Source: Prescottella soli (lineage in GTDB: Bacteria; Actinomycetota; Actinomycetes; Mycobacteriales; Mycobacteriaceae). Taken from it: a stretch of DNA of 64,000 bases. Both the position numbers and the translations under genes were made by a program. The stretch lies in NCBI RefSeq assembly GCF_040024445.1, contig NZ_CP157276.1:3348001-3412000 (forward strand), written 5' to 3'. The notes below the pieces were generated by a model, which was given only the letters and a program-made list of their open reading frames with translations, was not told the origin of the DNA and did no database searches. Shown one piece after another: positions 18,072 through 25,661 of this stretch (position 1 is its first letter; every line of letters begins with the position of its first letter).

Positions 18072-19235
18072 TCAGGCGGGCAGGTCGAGTGAACGTGCGA
18101 GCGTCGGCCACGCCTTCGGCAGCCGGTCCCGCCAGTACGACCACCCGTGGATACCGATCGGCTCGTACTCGAAGGTGGCGGGAATCTTCAGGTTGTCGAG
18201 GCGGGAGTCGAGAAGACGGGTGCAGGCGTTCGCCGCGACCTCCATGGGACCACCGATGAACACCCGGTCGAACCAGTCGGACGACGCGGGATCCTCGTAC
18301 TGGCCCGGCACGCCCGACCCCACCGAGACGTAGATGTCCATGCCGCGCAGCGCCTCGGCGTTGCGCACGGTGTCGTGGGCGGCCCACTCGGGTCCGCCCA
18401 CGTCGCCCCACAGGTTCGCGATGTCGCCACCGCGCGACGACACGGTCGACTGCACGGTGAGCCGGCCCAGGTCGTCGGTGGCCGAGTAGCAGCCGCTGAA
18501 CACCGCGATGCCGCGGTACATCCCGGGGTTCCGGTGCGCGAGCATCATCGCGCCCTGCGAGCCCATCGAGATCCCGAGCAAGGACTTGACGCCGTTCGTG
18601 TTCAGTCGGGTGTCGAGAAGCGGGGGCAGTTCCTGGGTGATGAAGGTTTCCCACTTGTGCAGTCCGACGCCCGGATCGATCCGGTCCCAGTCGGTGTACA
18701 GCCCGGACACGCCACCGTTGAGCATCACGACGTTGACGTTCTTGTCCGCGAAGAACTGCGGGACTCCGCCCATCGTGACCCAGCCGCTGGTGTCCTCGCC
18801 GGCGTCGACGCCCTCGAGCGCGTAGATCGACGGGCGCGGCACCGAGTTGTCTTTCGGGAGGAGCACTTCCACCCCGACCTCGCGGCGCAGCGCCGGCGAG
18901 GCGACGGTGAAGCGCACCAGCTGATCGGTCTTGTGCACCTCGCCGGTGATGGCCGCGGTCGTGATGTCGTCGCGAAGCGGCGGAAGCGGCGGATGCTCGT
19001 TCTGGAGCGGGCCCGGAATCACCGATCCGGCCGTCACGCTGCCGTTGTCGGAGCTGGCGGCCGCGCTGCCGCTCGAGCCGTTCGCGCTTCCGGTGCTTGC
19101 TGTGCCGCCGATGCTGCCCGGTGCGGCCACCGCCTCGCCGGCCAGCGGCAGCGCCACCAGTGCCGCGAGCGACGCGCCGAGCAGCCCCCGCTGCATCCGG
19201 CGTCGCGCGGCGCGTCTCGGATAAGAACTCCACAT
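18072..19235 (-). CDS. Secreted mycolyltransferase / antigen 85-like esterase
   Basis: A 387-residue exported protein. After RRAARRRMQRG comes a hydrophobic signal segment (GLLGASLAALVALPLAGEAVA), then a low-complexity Gly/Ser linker (SIGGTASTGSANGSSGS). The alpha/beta hydrolase domain has SIYALEGVDAGEDTSGW, the nucleophile Ser in LLGISMGSQGAMM and the His in GIHGWSYWRDRLP, the antigen 85 arrangement. These enzymes transfer mycolic acids to trehalose and arabinogalactan at the cell envelope, which marks the host as a mycolic-acid bacterium. It is divergent from the DUF72 gene and has no obvious link to catabolism. Confidence 0.88.
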   Translation of the reverse strand: MWSSYPRRAARRRMQRGLLGASLAALVALPLAGEAVAAPGSIGGTASTGSANGSSGSAAASSDNGSVTAGSVIPGPLQNEHPPLPPLRDDITTAAITGEVHKTDQLVRFTVASPALRREVGVEVLLPKDNSVPRPSIYALEGVDAGEDTSGWVTMGGVPQFFADKNVNVVMLNGGVSGLYTDWDRIDPGVGLHKWETFITQELPPLLDTRLNTNGVKSLLGISMGSQGAMMLAHRNPGMYRGIAVFSGCYSATDDLGRLTVQSTVSSRGGDIANLWGDVGGPEWAAHDTVRNAEALRGMDIYVSVGSGVPGQYEDPASSDWFDRVFIGGPMEVAANACTRLLDSRLDNLKIPATFEYEPIGIHGWSYWRDRLPKAWPTLARSLDLPA

Positions 19236-19349
19236 GGAGAAAATCCCCCCTACAGTCTTGGATCGAGCGTTCTGACCGTACCGCGACCTTCGGACAGGCG
19301 TTTCCGAGTCGCCGGAATCGCGGGACGGGCAGTACTACACTGCGGCCGC

Positions 19350-20165
19350 ATGGCGGACGTCCGTGTGGGGATCTCCGGGTGGGTGTACCCGGGGTGGCGC
19401 GGCGGGTTCTATCCGACGGGGCTTGTCCACCGCGACGAACTGCGGTACGCCTCCGAGCACCTGACATCGATCGAGATCAACGGGTCGTTCTACGCGCTGC
19501 AGAAGCCGTCGAGCTTCGCGAAGTGGCGCGACGAGACACCCGACGGATTCGTCTTCGCGGTCAAGGGCGGCCGGTACATCACCCACGTGCGCCGACTCCT
19601 GGACGTCGAGGTCCCGCTCGCGAACTTCTTCGCGTCCGGCGTGCTCGGCCTGCGCGGCAAGCTCGGGCCGATCCTGTGGCAGTTGCCGCCGAACATGCAG
19701 TTCGACGCGGACCGCCTCGACACGTTTCTGGCGCAGCTACCACGGACCACCACGGCGGCGTGCGCGCTCGCCGAGCGCCGCGACGACAAGCTGTCCGACG
19801 ACCGAGTCCTCGCCGTCACGGACGCCGATCGTCCGATCCGGCACGCACTCGAGGTGCGGCACCAGAGTTTCGCGGCGCCCGAGGTCGTCTCGATCGCGCG
19901 CGAACACGGTGTGGCGCTGGTGCTTGCCGACACCGCGGGCCGGTATCCGCGCATCGACGAGAACACGACGGATTTCGCGTACGCCCGCCTGCACGGTGAC
20001 GCGGAGTTGTACGCGAGCGGCTACACCGAGGAGGCCCTCGACCGGTGGGCCGAGAAGGTGCGAGCCTGGACCGGCGACGGGCTGGACGCCTTCGTCTATT
20101 TCGACAACGACATGAAGGGTTACGCGCCGTTCGATGCGATGGCACTGCTCGATCGGCTCCGGTGA
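19350..20165 (+). CDS. DUF72 (YecE-like) family protein
   Basis: A 271-residue protein of the DUF72 family. MADVRVGISGWVYPGWRGGFYP at the N-terminus, the TSIEINGSFYALQKPSSFAKW block, ILWQLPPN and late YVYFDNDMKG-type VYFDNDMKGYAPFDA are the standard landmarks of this TIM-barrel-like family, whose biochemical role is not established. The ATG at 19350 fits the family start exactly; a longer open frame upstream runs antisense through the mycolyltransferase gene. It converges on the lipoprotein gene with a 20-base gap. Confidence 0.85.
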   Translation: MADVRVGISGWVYPGWRGGFYPTGLVHRDELRYASEHLTSIEINGSFYALQKPSSFAKWRDETPDGFVFAVKGGRYITHVRRLLDVEVPLANFFASGVLGLRGKLGPILWQLPPNMQFDADRLDTFLAQLPRTTTAACALAERRDDKLSDDRVLAVTDADRPIRHALEVRHQSFAAPEVVSIAREHGVALVLADTAGRYPRIDENTTDFAYARLHGDAELYASGYTEEALDRWAEKVRAWTGDGLDAFVYFDNDMKGYAPFDAMALLDRLR

Positions 20166-20185
20166 ACGGTGCGCGGGAGTCCCGC

Positions 20186-20887
20186 TCAGGCGCGGTCGCG
20201 GACCTTCTCGACGACCCGTGTGAACACGTCGTCGAACTCGGCGCGAAACTCCTTGCCGTGGTACGCCAGCACCATCACGGTGTAGCCGCGGACCGCCGCG
20301 TATCCCAGCAGGATCTCGTCGTCGGCCCATCTCGGGTTGTCGGGGTCGGTGACCTCGGACAGGATGACGGCGTCCTCCGACGCGAGCGTCGGTGGGAGAT
20401 CGAGTCGCTCGGTACGGACCGTCCGGGCGGAGGCGGCGGGATCGTCGTAGGTGACGGTGTACGTCGAGCAGGATCCGGTGTGGGCGTCCGCGACGCGGGA
20501 GATGTTCATGCCGGTCTCGCTGACCAACATGATGTAGGCGCGTTCGCCGCCGAGCAACGCACCCACGGCGGAGCCGTTCTCGATCAGACGGATTCGGGCC
20601 TCGTCGGAGTAGCTGTTCTGCTCGTCGCACTCCGGCGGGTCGAATGTCGCCCCCGGGTCGAGCCCGATCCCGGTGCTCGGAGCGTCGAGTTTCAGGTTGA
20701 GGACCATCTGCTCCTCGCCGTCCAGCGGCTCGACGACGGATCCGGGAGGAAGCTCGGACGCGTCCGGCAGCAGGCCCGCGCGGACGACGGCCGGGTCGGC
20801 GGTGGGGGCCGCAACCGGGGTGGTCGTGCACGCCGCGGCGCCCAGCAGTCCGGCCACCCCCAGGGCGGCGACCCAGTTCCTCGACAT
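20186..20887 (-). CDS. Predicted lipoprotein, unknown function
   Basis: A 233-residue protein starting MSRNWVAALGVAGLLGAAACTTTP. The hydrophobic stretch and Cys at residue 20 in LGAAAC form a slightly weak lipobox, followed by a Pro/Ala-rich linker, so it is probably anchored to the outer face of the membrane. The body has two more Cys (PPECDEQ and HTGSCSTY) that may form a disulfide, as in PknH-sensor-like mycobacterial lipoproteins. The ATG at 20887 is preceded by GGGAGGAA. It ends convergent to the DUF72 gene. No function is assigned. Confidence 0.7.
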   Translation of the reverse strand: MSRNWVAALGVAGLLGAAACTTTPVAAPTADPAVVRAGLLPDASELPPGSVVEPLDGEEQMVLNLKLDAPSTGIGLDPGATFDPPECDEQNSYSDEARIRLIENGSAVGALLGGERAYIMLVSETGMNISRVADAHTGSCSTYTVTYDDPAASARTVRTERLDLPPTLASEDAVILSEVTDPDNPRWADDEILLGYAAVRGYTVMVLAYHGKEFRAEFDDVFTRVVEKVRDRA

Positions 20888-20965
20888 CCGTGTTCCTCCC
20901 CGTTGCGGCAGGCCTCCCACCAGCCTGCCGCCACGGTATCGGACAATTCGGTCGGACAACTGGCC

Positions 20966-21859
20966 CTACGCCGTTTCGGTCCGCAGCCGGCTCAGACGCA
21001 TCGCACCGATCTTCCAGCCGTCGACCGTCTTCCGGTACTCCTCGTGGTAGTGCCCGTAGCCGTGCAGGCTCCGCAGTGCGGCACCGTCCGGCCACCACAG
21101 CATGTCCTCCATCGCCCACACGCCGGTGGCGGTGGTGGGGGAGGTGAGGGTGATCTCGGGGGTGTGGCCGTGATGGACGGTGGCGACGTCCTCGATGCTC
21201 GCGCGCAGGAACGGCATGTACTCCGTCACCGAATGCGTTACGCCACCGCCGGTTTCGGTCATGTCGATCGTGACGTCGTCGGTGAAGACGGCGGCCAGGC
21301 CGTCCCAGTCCTTGGTGTCCATGAGTCGGAAGTAGCGGGCCTTGAGCGCCTTGATCGCCTCGACGTCCGCCGCCGCCGTGCGCGGGTTGACGGGCGAGTG
21401 GCCGCCGTCCCAGTGCGCGGGACCCGTCCCGAGGACCTCGATCTCGCCCTGTGTGCCACGCATGTGCTTGGTGCGGTGGCTCATTCGCCACACGCCGTCG
21501 GTGAGCCGCCACTCGTCGCGGTAGTCGCCGAGTGTCGAGAAGCTCAGGCCCTGCAGGTCCCCGACACCGAGATGCAGATCCGACACGTACGTCCGGCTGA
21601 TCGCGGTGCCGGCGTCCGGGTCCACGTCGATCAGCATGTTGCCCAGCAGATGCTGGGTCGGCCCGCAGTCGTCGAGGAACGAGCGGATCGCCGCCTCCAC
21701 CTCGCCGGGCCCGTGCAGGATTCCGGTCCCGAGATCCGCGGTGGCGTCGGGCAGCATGATCGCGTGCAGCACGGGCCAGTTCCGCTCGTCCATCGCACGC
21801 GCGAACCGGGTGACGCCGCGCGCGATCTCACGTTCGGCCAGCAGGATCTCGAGATTCAT
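20966..21859 (-). CDS. Double SnoaL-domain protein; C-terminal half BaiE-like dehydratase candidate
   Basis: A 297-residue fusion of two NTF2-fold domains, about residues 1-145 and 165-297. The second domain has DVEAIKALKARYFRLMD, HHGHTPEITLTSPTTATGVW and MEDMLWW. From what is known of BaiE, the clostridial bile acid 7alpha-dehydratase, the catalytic Tyr30, Asp35, His83 and Asp106 line up by eye with Tyr176, Asp181, His229 and Asp252 here, and an Arg is also kept in MRLSRLR. This suggests removal of a 7alpha-hydroxyl from a bile-acid-type steroid. The first domain has the SnoaL pattern GPTQHLLGNMLIDVD and is of unknown role. The ATG at 21859 has GGAAGGAAG upstream. A hairpin separates it from the SDR at 21943. 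Confidence 0.72.
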   Translation of the reverse strand: MNLEILLAEREIARGVTRFARAMDERNWPVLHAIMLPDATADLGTGILHGPGEVEAAIRSFLDDCGPTQHLLGNMLIDVDPDAGTAISRTYVSDLHLGVGDLQGLSFSTLGDYRDEWRLTDGVWRMSHRTKHMRGTQGEIEVLGTGPAHWDGGHSPVNPRTAAADVEAIKALKARYFRLMDTKDWDGLAAVFTDDVTIDMTETGGGVTHSVTEYMPFLRASIEDVATVHHGHTPEITLTSPTTATGVWAMEDMLWWPDGAALRSLHGYGHYHEEYRKTVDGWKIGAMRLSRLRTETA

Positions 21860-21893
21860 CGGTCTTCCTTCCGTGGCGGTGATGCGAATACGA

Positions 21894-21925
21894 CTGTGGC
21901 TGCGACCTTTCGGTCGCAGCCACAG
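21894..21925 (-). terminator. Terminator hairpin between minus-strand genes
   Basis: Perfect 14-bp arms CTGTGGCTGCGACC (21894-21907) and complement (21912-21925) around TTTC, just after the stop at 21943 of the upstream SDR gene on the minus strand. It may only attenuate, since the next gene starts at 21859. Confidence 0.7.
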
Positions 21926-21942
21926 CTTGTCGATCTGAAATT

Positions 21943-22734
21943 CTACGAGCGGTTCAGCAGCTTGCGCATCGCCTCGGCCGCACCCTTGACCATCTTGTCG
22001 CGGGGGAAACCGCTGCGCTTCTGCGCGGCCTCGTAGTTGCCGCCGGCGACCCAGATGGGTCCGTCGGTGAGGTGCTCGAGACCCTCGCGGGCCGCGTCCT
22101 CGGGCTCCTGCACGATCATGCCGGGGATGTCGAAGTTGAGGCCGGCGCGGACCATCGCGGGCGTGCGGGTGACGCCCAGGACCAGCTCGACGACGTGGAC
22201 GTTGTACGGCGCCAGCTCGAGCCACAGGCTCTCGGCGAACACCCGGCTGAATGCCTTCGATGCCGCGTAGATGCTCTGGTGCTCCGAGCCCATGTAGCCG
22301 GCGAGCGAGCCGAGCAGCATGATGCCGCCGCGACCGCGCTCCTTCATCTTCGCGCCGAAGTGGTGCGAAAGCTCCAGCTGCTTGGTGATGTTGAGGTTGA
22401 CGACACCACCGAAGCCGGTCAGGTCGCCGGTGACGAACTCGTGGCCGTAGCTGTTGGCGCCGGCGTTGAAGATGAGCAGGCCCACCTCGACGTCGTCGGT
22501 GACCTTGCGGATCTGGTCGAGCGCGTCGTCGGCCAGGAGGTCGAGGGACAGCGTGCGGACCTCGACGCCGTTGGCGCGGACCTTCTCCGCGGTCTCCTCG
22601 AGCGGTCCGGGCTTGCGGGCGATCAGTACGAGGTTGAGGCCGGCGCGGCTGAGCTCGTCGGCGAACGCGGCGCCGACGCCCTCGGAGCCGCCCGCGATGA
22701 CGACCCACGGGCCGTACTGATTCTTGTCGATCAT
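21943..22734 (-). CDS. SDR-family oxidoreductase
   Basis: A 263-residue SDR with an unusual nucleotide motif, VIAGGSEGVGAAFADEL in place of TGxxxGIG, followed by NAGANS, LLGSLAGYMGSEHQSIYAASKAF with the Ser-Tyr-Lys set, and a tail KRSGFPRDKMVKGAAEAM. This pattern is typical of actinobacterial SDRs found with hydroxysteroid genes, but no substrate can be read. The start at 22734 has GAAGGATC upstream. It lies 28 bases after the CxxCxxC mini-protein gene and so is likely in the kshA transcript. Confidence 0.78.
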   Translation of the reverse strand: MIDKNQYGPWVVIAGGSEGVGAAFADELSRAGLNLVLIARKPGPLEETAEKVRANGVEVRTLSLDLLADDALDQIRKVTDDVEVGLLIFNAGANSYGHEFVTGDLTGFGGVVNLNITKQLELSHHFGAKMKERGRGGIMLLGSLAGYMGSEHQSIYAASKAFSRVFAESLWLELAPYNVHVVELVLGVTRTPAMVRAGLNFDIPGMIVQEPEDAAREGLEHLTDGPIWVAGGNYEAAQKRSGFPRDKMVKGAAEAMRKLLNRS

Positions 22735-22762
22735 GAAAGATCCTTCTCGTCTGCGGTGCGAC

Positions 22763-23026
22763 TCAGTGGTCGACGACCTGCGGGGTGGGAACTGGCTCCT
22801 CGTTGGTGATGGTGAGCCGGCCGTCGAGGGCGGCGACCTGGATCGCCGCACTCAACGCCTCGCATCGCATCACCGGTGCGCCGGGGCGACCTTCGCGGCC
22901 GACCCACTCGTGGATCTCGAGGCACGCCTCCTGAGCGGCCTCGTCCCACTGGACGGCGGTGTGCTCCCAGCTGTGCTTCTGGACCAGCACACACGCCCCG
23001 CAGCGGTCACACTCCAGCGGCTGCAT
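22763..23026 (-). CDS. Small CxxCxxC protein overlapping kshA
   Basis: An 87-residue soluble protein that opens MQPLECDRCGACVLVQKH. The cluster C-x2-C-x2-C plus two later Cys (EACLEI and MRCEAL) and several His could bind Zn or an iron-sulfur cluster, but it is not a standard ferredoxin or Rieske sequence. The ATG at 23026 has AGAAGG upstream and lies inside the end of kshA (20-base overlap), so translation is coupled. A GTG at 23032 is an alternative. Position suggests an accessory or maturation role for the KshA oxygenase; I do not recognise a named family. Confidence 0.7.
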   Translation of the reverse strand: MQPLECDRCGACVLVQKHSWEHTAVQWDEAAQEACLEIHEWVGREGRPGAPVMRCEALSAAIQVAALDGRLTITNEEPVPTPQVVDH

Positions 23027-24161
23027 TCTCACGTGCCTTCTTCTCGAGGTTCTCCTCGACGACCAGACGCCACGACGCGACCGCCTTGGTGGTGTCCATC
23101 TCGTGCTCGAAGCGGTCGGTCATCTCCGCCGTGACGTCGCTGCGATCGACGTAGAACTGGTCGTACCAGCGCCGCAGTTGGTAGACCGGGCCGTCCTCCT
23201 CGCACAGCAGCGGGTTCTCGATCCGGGTCTTGTTCTTCCAGATCGCGATGTCCTGCTCGAAGCCCTTGGCGATGAAGTCGCCGAACTTCTGCGCGGTCGC
23301 GAGCGCCTTGTCGCCGAGGACCTCGGACTTCTTCACGATCATCCCGTACATGAGGACGAACTTGTCCGGCGAGACCGGGTAGTGGCAGTTGATGAGGATC
23401 GACTCGACGTCGTAGCCCTCGTACTCGTAGGCCAGGTCGTCGATCATGAACGACGGACCGAAGTACGACGCGTCGGAACGGCTGCCGAGCATCTGCGGGA
23501 CGCCGGCCGCGTGCGGACGCATGTCGGTGCGGGCCTCACCGCGCATGAACTGGCTCGCGACCTGACCCTCGAAGACGTTCTTGAAGAACGTCGGGAACGA
23601 GTAGTGCACGTAGAAGAAGTGCGCCATGTCGACGATGTTGTCGACGATCTCGCGGCAGTTGGTGTCGACTTCGGTGGTGTACCAGACCCAGTCGGTCCAC
23701 TCGTCGCTCGTCGCACCCTCGATGCGGGGGATGTACATGTCCTCGGCGGCCGGCGCCTGGCCCTCGGGGTCGTGCCAGACGAACAGCATGCCGTCCTGGT
23801 CGAGGGTGTGCCATGCGCGGGTCTTGGCGACCGGGGGGACGCGGCGGGCGTAGGGGATGTCGGTGCAGCGGCCCTTGCCGTTCCAGCGCCAGTCGTGGAA
23901 CGGACACGCGACCGCGTCGCCCTTGACCTCGCCCTGGCTCAGGTCGCCGCCCATGTGACGGCAGTAGGCGTCGAGGATGTTGAGCTCGCCCTTGCTGTCG
24001 GCGAATACGACCAGCTTGGTGCCGAAGGCGTGGACCGAGTGCGGCTTGCCGTCCTTGAACGACTCGGACAGGCCCAGGCAGTGCCAACCGCGTGCGAAGC
24101 GGGTCGGGGCGCTGCCGGCAACGATCTCGCGGACTTCGGGCTCTTCGGACTTGAGGGTCAC
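23007..24161 (-). CDS. kshA: 3-Ketosteroid 9alpha-hydroxylase oxygenase component (KshA)
   Basis: A 384-residue Rieske non-heme iron oxygenase. Rieske ligands are Cys67/His69 and Cys86/His89 (YCRHMGGD and ACPFHDW). The mononuclear iron site is in NIVDMAHFFYVHYSFP with a later Asp in EQDIAIWKNK. REIVAGSAPTRFARGWHCLGL and FGTKLVVFADSKGELN follow KshA very closely. With KstD it forms the 9-hydroxy-1,4-diene-3-one that breaks ring B. The GTG at 24161 is chosen by AAAGGA upstream and by alignment of Rieske positions; the open frame to 24266 is not family-like. The reductase KshB is not in the window. It is divergent from hsaA at 24470. Confidence 0.92.
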   Translation of the reverse strand: MTLKSEEPEVREIVAGSAPTRFARGWHCLGLSESFKDGKPHSVHAFGTKLVVFADSKGELNILDAYCRHMGGDLSQGEVKGDAVACPFHDWRWNGKGRCTDIPYARRVPPVAKTRAWHTLDQDGMLFVWHDPEGQAPAAEDMYIPRIEGATSDEWTDWVWYTTEVDTNCREIVDNIVDMAHFFYVHYSFPTFFKNVFEGQVASQFMRGEARTDMRPHAAGVPQMLGSRSDASYFGPSFMIDDLAYEYEGYDVESILINCHYPVSPDKFVLMYGMIVKKSEVLGDKALATAQKFGDFIAKGFEQDIAIWKNKTRIENPLLCEEDGPVYQLRRWYDQFYVDRSDVTAEMTDRFEHEMDTTKAVASWRLVVEENLEKKARENAAAGV

Positions 24162-24308
24162 TTCGTCCGTCCTTTCAGGGAAATGCAATTTCGAGTTCAG
24201 ACGCGTTCGAATGTCGAGCGCTGGCCGTGGGTGAGCGTCTCCGCGCGGAGGATGCACCGGTGGCATTGACGGCCACGCTAGGTGACACCTATCACCCGGA
24301 TTTCTGCA

Positions 24309-24325
24309 GTCCCACTGGGCGGGAC
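24309..24325 (+). promoter_or_regulatory. 17-bp regulon motif, perfect palindromic arms
   Basis: GTCCCACTGGGCGGGAC lies in the 308-bp kshA/hsaA divergent region. Arms GTCCC and GGGAC are perfect. A weaker half-site follows about 49 bases later (24358-24374, minus strand GTCCC). Nothing else is recognised in this intergenic stretch. Confidence 0.65.
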
Positions 24326-24469
24326 CGCCGACCGGCGGAAGCGTGGGTGCCGGTTGAAATCGGGCGAAGGGGACTCCCGCGGGACGGGTTTGCGGAAACC
24401 GGTCCTACCATGCGGGTACCCTCCCAATCCCGACATGCGACCCGGTCCGGGGTCGCGAAGGAGCACCAC

Positions 24470-25636
24470 ATGGCCCACGAGGTTCTGCGGTCGGTTCGCG
24501 AGTTACTGCCCGCCATCGCCGATCGTGCACAGACTGTCGACGACTCCCGCCGCGTATCGGATCAGTCCATCCGGGACCTCAGCGCGGCCGGTGTCTTCCG
24601 GATGCTGCAGCCCGCGCGGTACGGCGGTCTCGAGGCGAGCCCCGTCGAGTTCTACGAGGTGGTTCGCGCGATCTCGGGTGCGTGCGGATCGACGGGGTGG
24701 GTCGCGTCGGTGCTGGGCGTGCACCCGTGGCACCTGGGCCTGTTCGACGTCCGCGCGCAGGACGAGGTGTGGGGCCAGGACGCCTCGGTCCTTGTGTCGT
24801 CCGCGTATGCGCCTGTCGGAGAACTGATTCCGGTGGAGGGTGGCTACGAGCTGTCGGGTAGCTGGCGCTTCTCGTCGGGCTGCGACCACGCGTCGTGGGC
24901 GCTGCTCGGCGCCCTCGTGGTGTGCGAGGACCGGCGCCCCGTCGACTTCATGACCGTCATCGTGCCGCGCACCGACTACCGGATAAACGACGTGTGGGAC
25001 GTCGTGGGTCTGCGGGGCACGGCGAGCAACGAGATCACCGTCGAGAAGGCGTTCGTGCCCGAGTACCGGGTGCTGCGCAACTACGACGCGGCCCAGCTGC
25101 GGGCTCCGGGAACCAAGATCAATACTGCGCCGCTGTACAGGCTGCCGTTCGGGGCGATCTTCACCAGCGCGGTCGCGGCCCCGGTGATCGGCACGGTGGC
25201 CGGCTGCTACGAGATCTACCTGAGCGCGATGCGCGACCGCGTCCGGCTCAGCCTCGGCGGCGGGCGGTTCGCCGAGGACCAGTTCGCGCAGGTCGCGGTC
25301 GCCCGGGCGTCGTCCGAGATCGACGCGGCCATCCTTCAGATGGACCGCAACATCCGGGAACTGGTCGAGTTGGCCGAGGAGGGGCAGCCGCTGCCCATGA
25401 GCAAGCGCCTGCGGGTGCGCCGCGACCAGGTTCGCGGCACCGAGCGGGCGCTCGAGGCCATCGACCTGCTGTTCAAGACCGCGGGCGGCAACTCGCTCAA
25501 CCGCGGCAACCCGATCGAACGGGCGTGGCGCGACGCGCACGCGGGCAGCGTGCACGTCGCCAACGACGCCGAACGCGCCCTCGCCATGTACGGGCGGGGC
25601 GCGTTCGGGCTGCCGGTCGAGGACAACCTGGTCTAG
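24470..25636 (+). CDS. hsaA: 3-HSA hydroxylase oxygenase component (HsaA)
   Basis: A 388-residue flavin-dependent hydroxylase with acyl-CoA dehydrogenase fold. It keeps the HsaA landmarks GVFRMLQPARYGGLEASP, ACGSTGWVASVLGVHPWHLGLFD, WRFSSGCDHASW, VWDVVGLRGTASNEI, and the C-terminal RAWRDAHAGSVHVANDAERA. It hydroxylates ring A of the seco-steroid phenol using reduced flavin from an HsaB partner. AAGGAG lies six bases before the ATG at 24470. It is a single-gene transcript, divergent from kshA and convergent with the second kstD (25 bases between stops). Confidence 0.88.
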   Translation: MAHEVLRSVRELLPAIADRAQTVDDSRRVSDQSIRDLSAAGVFRMLQPARYGGLEASPVEFYEVVRAISGACGSTGWVASVLGVHPWHLGLFDVRAQDEVWGQDASVLVSSAYAPVGELIPVEGGYELSGSWRFSSGCDHASWALLGALVVCEDRRPVDFMTVIVPRTDYRINDVWDVVGLRGTASNEITVEKAFVPEYRVLRNYDAAQLRAPGTKINTAPLYRLPFGAIFTSAVAAPVIGTVAGCYEIYLSAMRDRVRLSLGGGRFAEDQFAQVAVARASSEIDAAILQMDRNIRELVELAEEGQPLPMSKRLRVRRDQVRGTERALEAIDLLFKTAGGNSLNRGNPIERAWRDAHAGSVHVANDAERALAMYGRGAFGLPVEDNLV

Positions 25637-25661
25637 CGACCGGTCGTCCTCGGCCGCAACG

